Notes under the pieces: generated by a model | Databases searched by the model: none | What the model saw: the letters and a program-made list of their open reading frames with translations, nothing else | Told to the model about the DNA's origin: nothing | Program-made: the position numbers and the translations under genes | Part shown: in pieces, positions 14,008-16,713 of the stretch | Layout of the letters: every line of letters starts with the position of its first letter | Position numbering within the stretch: position 1 is the stretch's first letter | From: Temnopleurus reevesii | Taxonomy: Eukaryota; Echinodermata; Echinoidea; Temnopleuroida; Temnopleuridae | Assembly (NCBI GenBank): GCA_036244855.1 | Contig: BQKZ01001623.1 | Coordinates: forward strand, 45,114 to 61,826 | Reading direction: 5' to 3' | DNA: 16,713 nt

Positions 14008-15004
14008 GTTAACGTTTCGGAGGTGACATTTTCCGTTAACATGTTAACACTATTTTGAGTAAGCTGCTGCACATAATTAATAACACCAGGCTTTGGTAAC
14101 AACAACCATAAATGAAAAACTATGAACCCTACTTTACTCTCATGCCAAGATTATTTCATGAAAATAGCTTTTAATTTTTTGATGAGCATTTGAATACCCA
14201 TGTTTACTTTTCCGTTAACTTTTTTGTCACCTCCGCAACAACAGTCTTTCGCAGCTGACGGTAATATTATTGATGTCTGTTGCACATCACCTTCATCAAA
14301 ATATATCATGTCCCCAACCAATACCTCAGCACAAAAAAATCTGAGATCAAGGCTATCGTTTTAATTTTGGAGCAATTTACATCTTTCCGTTAACACTTGT
14401 CACCTCCGAAACAGTTGTCACCTCCGAAACGCAATATGTGTTATAAATGACAATATCTTGGAAATAAGACTTATTTGCTAGGTATTGACTGATTCATATG
14501 AATCCTGTAAGGACTTGAATCATTTTATGACAAAAGAAAATTTGAATTCCTAAAACATATTCTCATGATTTAATAAAAATGCAAAAATCATGTTTCGGAG
14601 GTGACAAAAGATTGTTAACATCCCTTTTTCTTCTTTTTCTCAAAATAGATACTAAATTGTGTGGAATAAAGGTTTCACTTATCTTTGTAAGCTATATTTC
14701 CACATAAAAACATTTAATATTATATTCAAAGTGCCTGTTTTATTTTTTTGTAGCATGTTTTTTAATTAAATTACATTTTCTCACTTTTCTGAAATAAGTT
14801 AGCCTGTAAAGTTCACCAGTTTATAATGATTAAATATGTCCTGATCCAAATCAATTAGACAATTTTAGTTCAATAAACTTATAAATATTGAAATGCTAGC
14901 TTCATGTTTTTCAATAATTAACTTAGCTTTGAAGATTTACCCAAATTGCCCTCCATGCATCTTGCATTTCTTTGTGTTTCGGAGGTGACATTTTATATGT
15001 TAAC
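14008..15004. repeat. Cluster of six GTTTCGGAGGTGACA motifs paired with GTTAAC
   Basis: GTTTCGGAGGTGACA occurs on the plus strand at 14014-14028, 14592-14606 and 14976-14990. It occurs on the minus strand (TGTCACCTCCGAAAC) at 14398-14412 and 14416-14430, with one base changed at 14225-14239. In five of the six, GTTAAC lies 3-8 bp beyond the GACA end. The sixth, 14416, is the outer member of a close tandem pair whose shared GTTAAC is at 14389-14394. Additional GTTAAC sites sit at 14008 and 14043. The intervening sequence is unique and AT-rich. Element ends, a decayed satellite or binding sites are all possible. Confidence 0.7.
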
Positions 15005-16247
15005 ACTTTTTCCTTGCAAGTTATTGAAAGGCCGGGCTTCAATTCTTTGCAAATTTTCAAAAAACATGTTATTACACATTCAAAAACTTTCATACCATTG
15101 CAATAGTACTGATTTTTGTATTCCTACTCATAAAGTAGCTCAGCAGAATTGACTGAATACCAGACTCTACATGTATGTATATTGGCATACAGGTTTCCTA
15201 CAAGTTTGTGATCTAAAAACCTACTTGTATTATTAACGAATCTAAGGTCAGCATGTAGAAATAAATGGTGATTCTGGATATTCATCCATATGGCTCCCTG
15301 GATCAAAGGCTGAACAATTGTATTCACATCAATAAGATAATATCCTGCATACCAGGCACTTTAGGCTCACCCTTCACCCTTTACATAGAATTTCACCAAA
15401 TCAGACATTGACTCGGGTGTTAATGTACATAGAAAGTCAATGTCAAATAAATCTCAAATCAATTTGTTCGATGTACATAAAGACAATAAAATAGAAACGA
15501 AGAGTCAAATTCAGAAAAAAAGGGAATTTTCAAGAAGAAAATATAAGCTGTGTGACATTTCCTATACACCATGAATGCTATTTTGATGTAACTTTTGGAT
15601 CTCAAGTACATACACTCTAATTACCGGAGGACTATTAGAGCTTCTTAAATGTATCAATTAGTTTTGGGAGAGATGGTCCTTCAGATATTTAACTAGTTTG
15701 TGAGCTGCAGGAAGAAAATCACCATACTGTAGTTCTTCAATTGCAAATTGGAGCATGATCATAATATGTTTGAATAAAATTTACAGAGGTAAGGCTAAAA
15801 TTATCGTGAAATGATGATTCACATCACTCTCTTAAACAGGACATCGCCTCATGTATAAAAATGAATGTGAATTCACACTCCACACACAATGCCAGTGGAT
15901 GCGCCATTCATTTTACCTCAAATCGACTGGTGGTCGATTAATTTAGCACTCCATAGTAATAACAACTGATTGGAATTTTCAAACTAAAATAAGCCAAAAT
16001 ACATGCAAAACTTTTATCCTATTTTGTACACAGTTATATTTAAGCATGTAAAGCAATTGGTAAATACATCAGCTTGTTTCACACCAGTATCTGCATCCTG
16101 ACCATGACTATTCTACAGATACTTTTAAATAGGATATGTTTTGGGAGAGATGGTGCGTAATTCTATTATTACAAACTTCTCAAATAATATATTTTCATTA
16201 ACAAATTCGATTTTAATAGCAAACTTAATGGTAAGTTCTTTCCACAG
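15005..16247. other. Noncoding AT-rich stretch with two copies of a short repeat
   Basis: No convincing exon was seen. TTTTGGGAGAGATGGT occurs at 15662-15677 and 16139-16154, each preceded by a TTTAAA/TTAAAT-type run, and a diverged copy lies at 1257. The upstream noncoding exon and promoter of ATP5PF may lie here or beyond the window, but I could not identify them. Confidence 0.5.
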
Positions 16248-16376
16248 ACTAAGAACAAATGCTCAGTCTTGACTTCCGCAGCAGTCTCACGAAAAGATCA
16301 GTTTAAAAAGTTGGGTGATGGTGAGAAGAAATTGACGCGGTTGTTCCATCAATTCTTTGATGTATTTGAATGCTAA
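16248..16376 (+). CDS. Unassigned exon-like ORF (42 codons)
   Basis: AAGTTCTTTCCACAG is followed by 42 open phase-0 codons: TKNKCSVLTSAAVSRKDQFK, then KLGDGEKKLTRLFHQFFDVF, EC and TAA. After TAA and a further in-frame TAG the same frame opens again (GLVNKHGKLEDDEQEANLS and onward to TAG at about 16487), which could mean a decayed exon or gene. The peptide looks helical and protein-like. No family is recognised. Confidence 0.28.
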   Translation, partial: TKNKCSVLTSAAVSRKDQFKKLGDGEKKLTRLFHQFFDVFEC

Positions 16377-16713
16377 GGTTAGAAGGGCCTGGTGAACAAA
16401 CATGGTAAACTTGAAGATGATGAACAAGAAGCCAATTTAAGTGCAGGACAAGGGTCAACAGTGATCTCGAGGTTTTGCTGGGTTTTGTAGGTGGTAAAGG
16501 TGATCAAGGTGAATGTTAGGGAGATGCATTAGATAGCATTGCATAAGTTAAAGTAAAATAGATTAGATAATGAACCAGCAATTGTTTTGTACAACATCCT
16601 AGAAATCCCCTGATATATCATACATGTAGTAGTAGGTTACATAGCTGGAAGCAAATTGATTTGTAGGTGTAAGAAATTTGAATCTTAGGGAGCAAGTTGG
16701 AGTCAATGTCAAC
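16377..16713. other. Noncoding or decayed sequence at the window end
   Basis: This stretch contains the in-frame continuation described for 16248-16376, then AT-rich sequence with no recognised feature to the window edge. Confidence 0.4.

Overview
This window is animal nuclear DNA. It is AT-rich and intron-dominated, and it carries Pol III (tRNA-derived) SINEs, many short inverted-repeat (MITE-type) transposons, a satellite array and long trinucleotide microsatellites. The one gene I can name has a metazoan F6 protein split by large introns. The repeat types fit a marine invertebrate deuterostome such as an echinoderm, but I cannot fix the taxon from the sequence alone.

Right half, minus strand: the gene for mitochondrial ATP synthase coupling factor 6 (ATP5PF/ATP5J). 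Its three coding exons (12795-12970, 10583-10710, 9666-9697) join in phase into a 111-residue protein with a targeting peptide, the conserved F6 core and a short C-terminal exon. The 5' UTR enters at a splice acceptor at 12977/12978, and the first exon was not found. Decayed partial copies of coding exons 1 and 2 lie just upstream of each real exon (13058-13145 and 11346-11402). The large first coding intron also holds a 3'-truncated SINE, a ~600-bp TTAA-flanked hairpin element and a plus-strand ORF that this element interrupts.

Left part, plus strand: the 3' part of an unrecognised gene. A 117-bp phase-0 exon (186-302) is followed by a diverged second copy (~995-1093) across about 650 bp of polypurine sequence. 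Eight tandem copies (1929-3688, period about 134 bp) of a candidate terminal exon follow. Each copy has its own polypyrimidine tract and AG and encodes an acidic Ser/Asp/Glu tail. Only the last copy keeps a 30-residue tail. A four-unit ~160-bp satellite with DR1-like AGGTCA repeats splits the array into 4 + 4.

Middle (4.1-8.4 kb): two pogo/Tigger-like MITEs, several copies of a GGGTGTTG-ended MITE (one nested inside another element, with matched 4-bp flanks), a complete-looking SINE, and three short plus-strand exon-like ORFs (6960, 7667, 8283) that I cannot assign. Two CAT/CAC-rich microsatellites occupy 8.39-9.06 kb.

Right end (13.2-16.7 kb): a palindromic element, a ~1-kb cluster of a 15-bp motif (GTTTCGGAGGTGACA) paired in fixed polarity with GTTAAC, long AT-rich sequence, and one more exon-like ORF at 16248.
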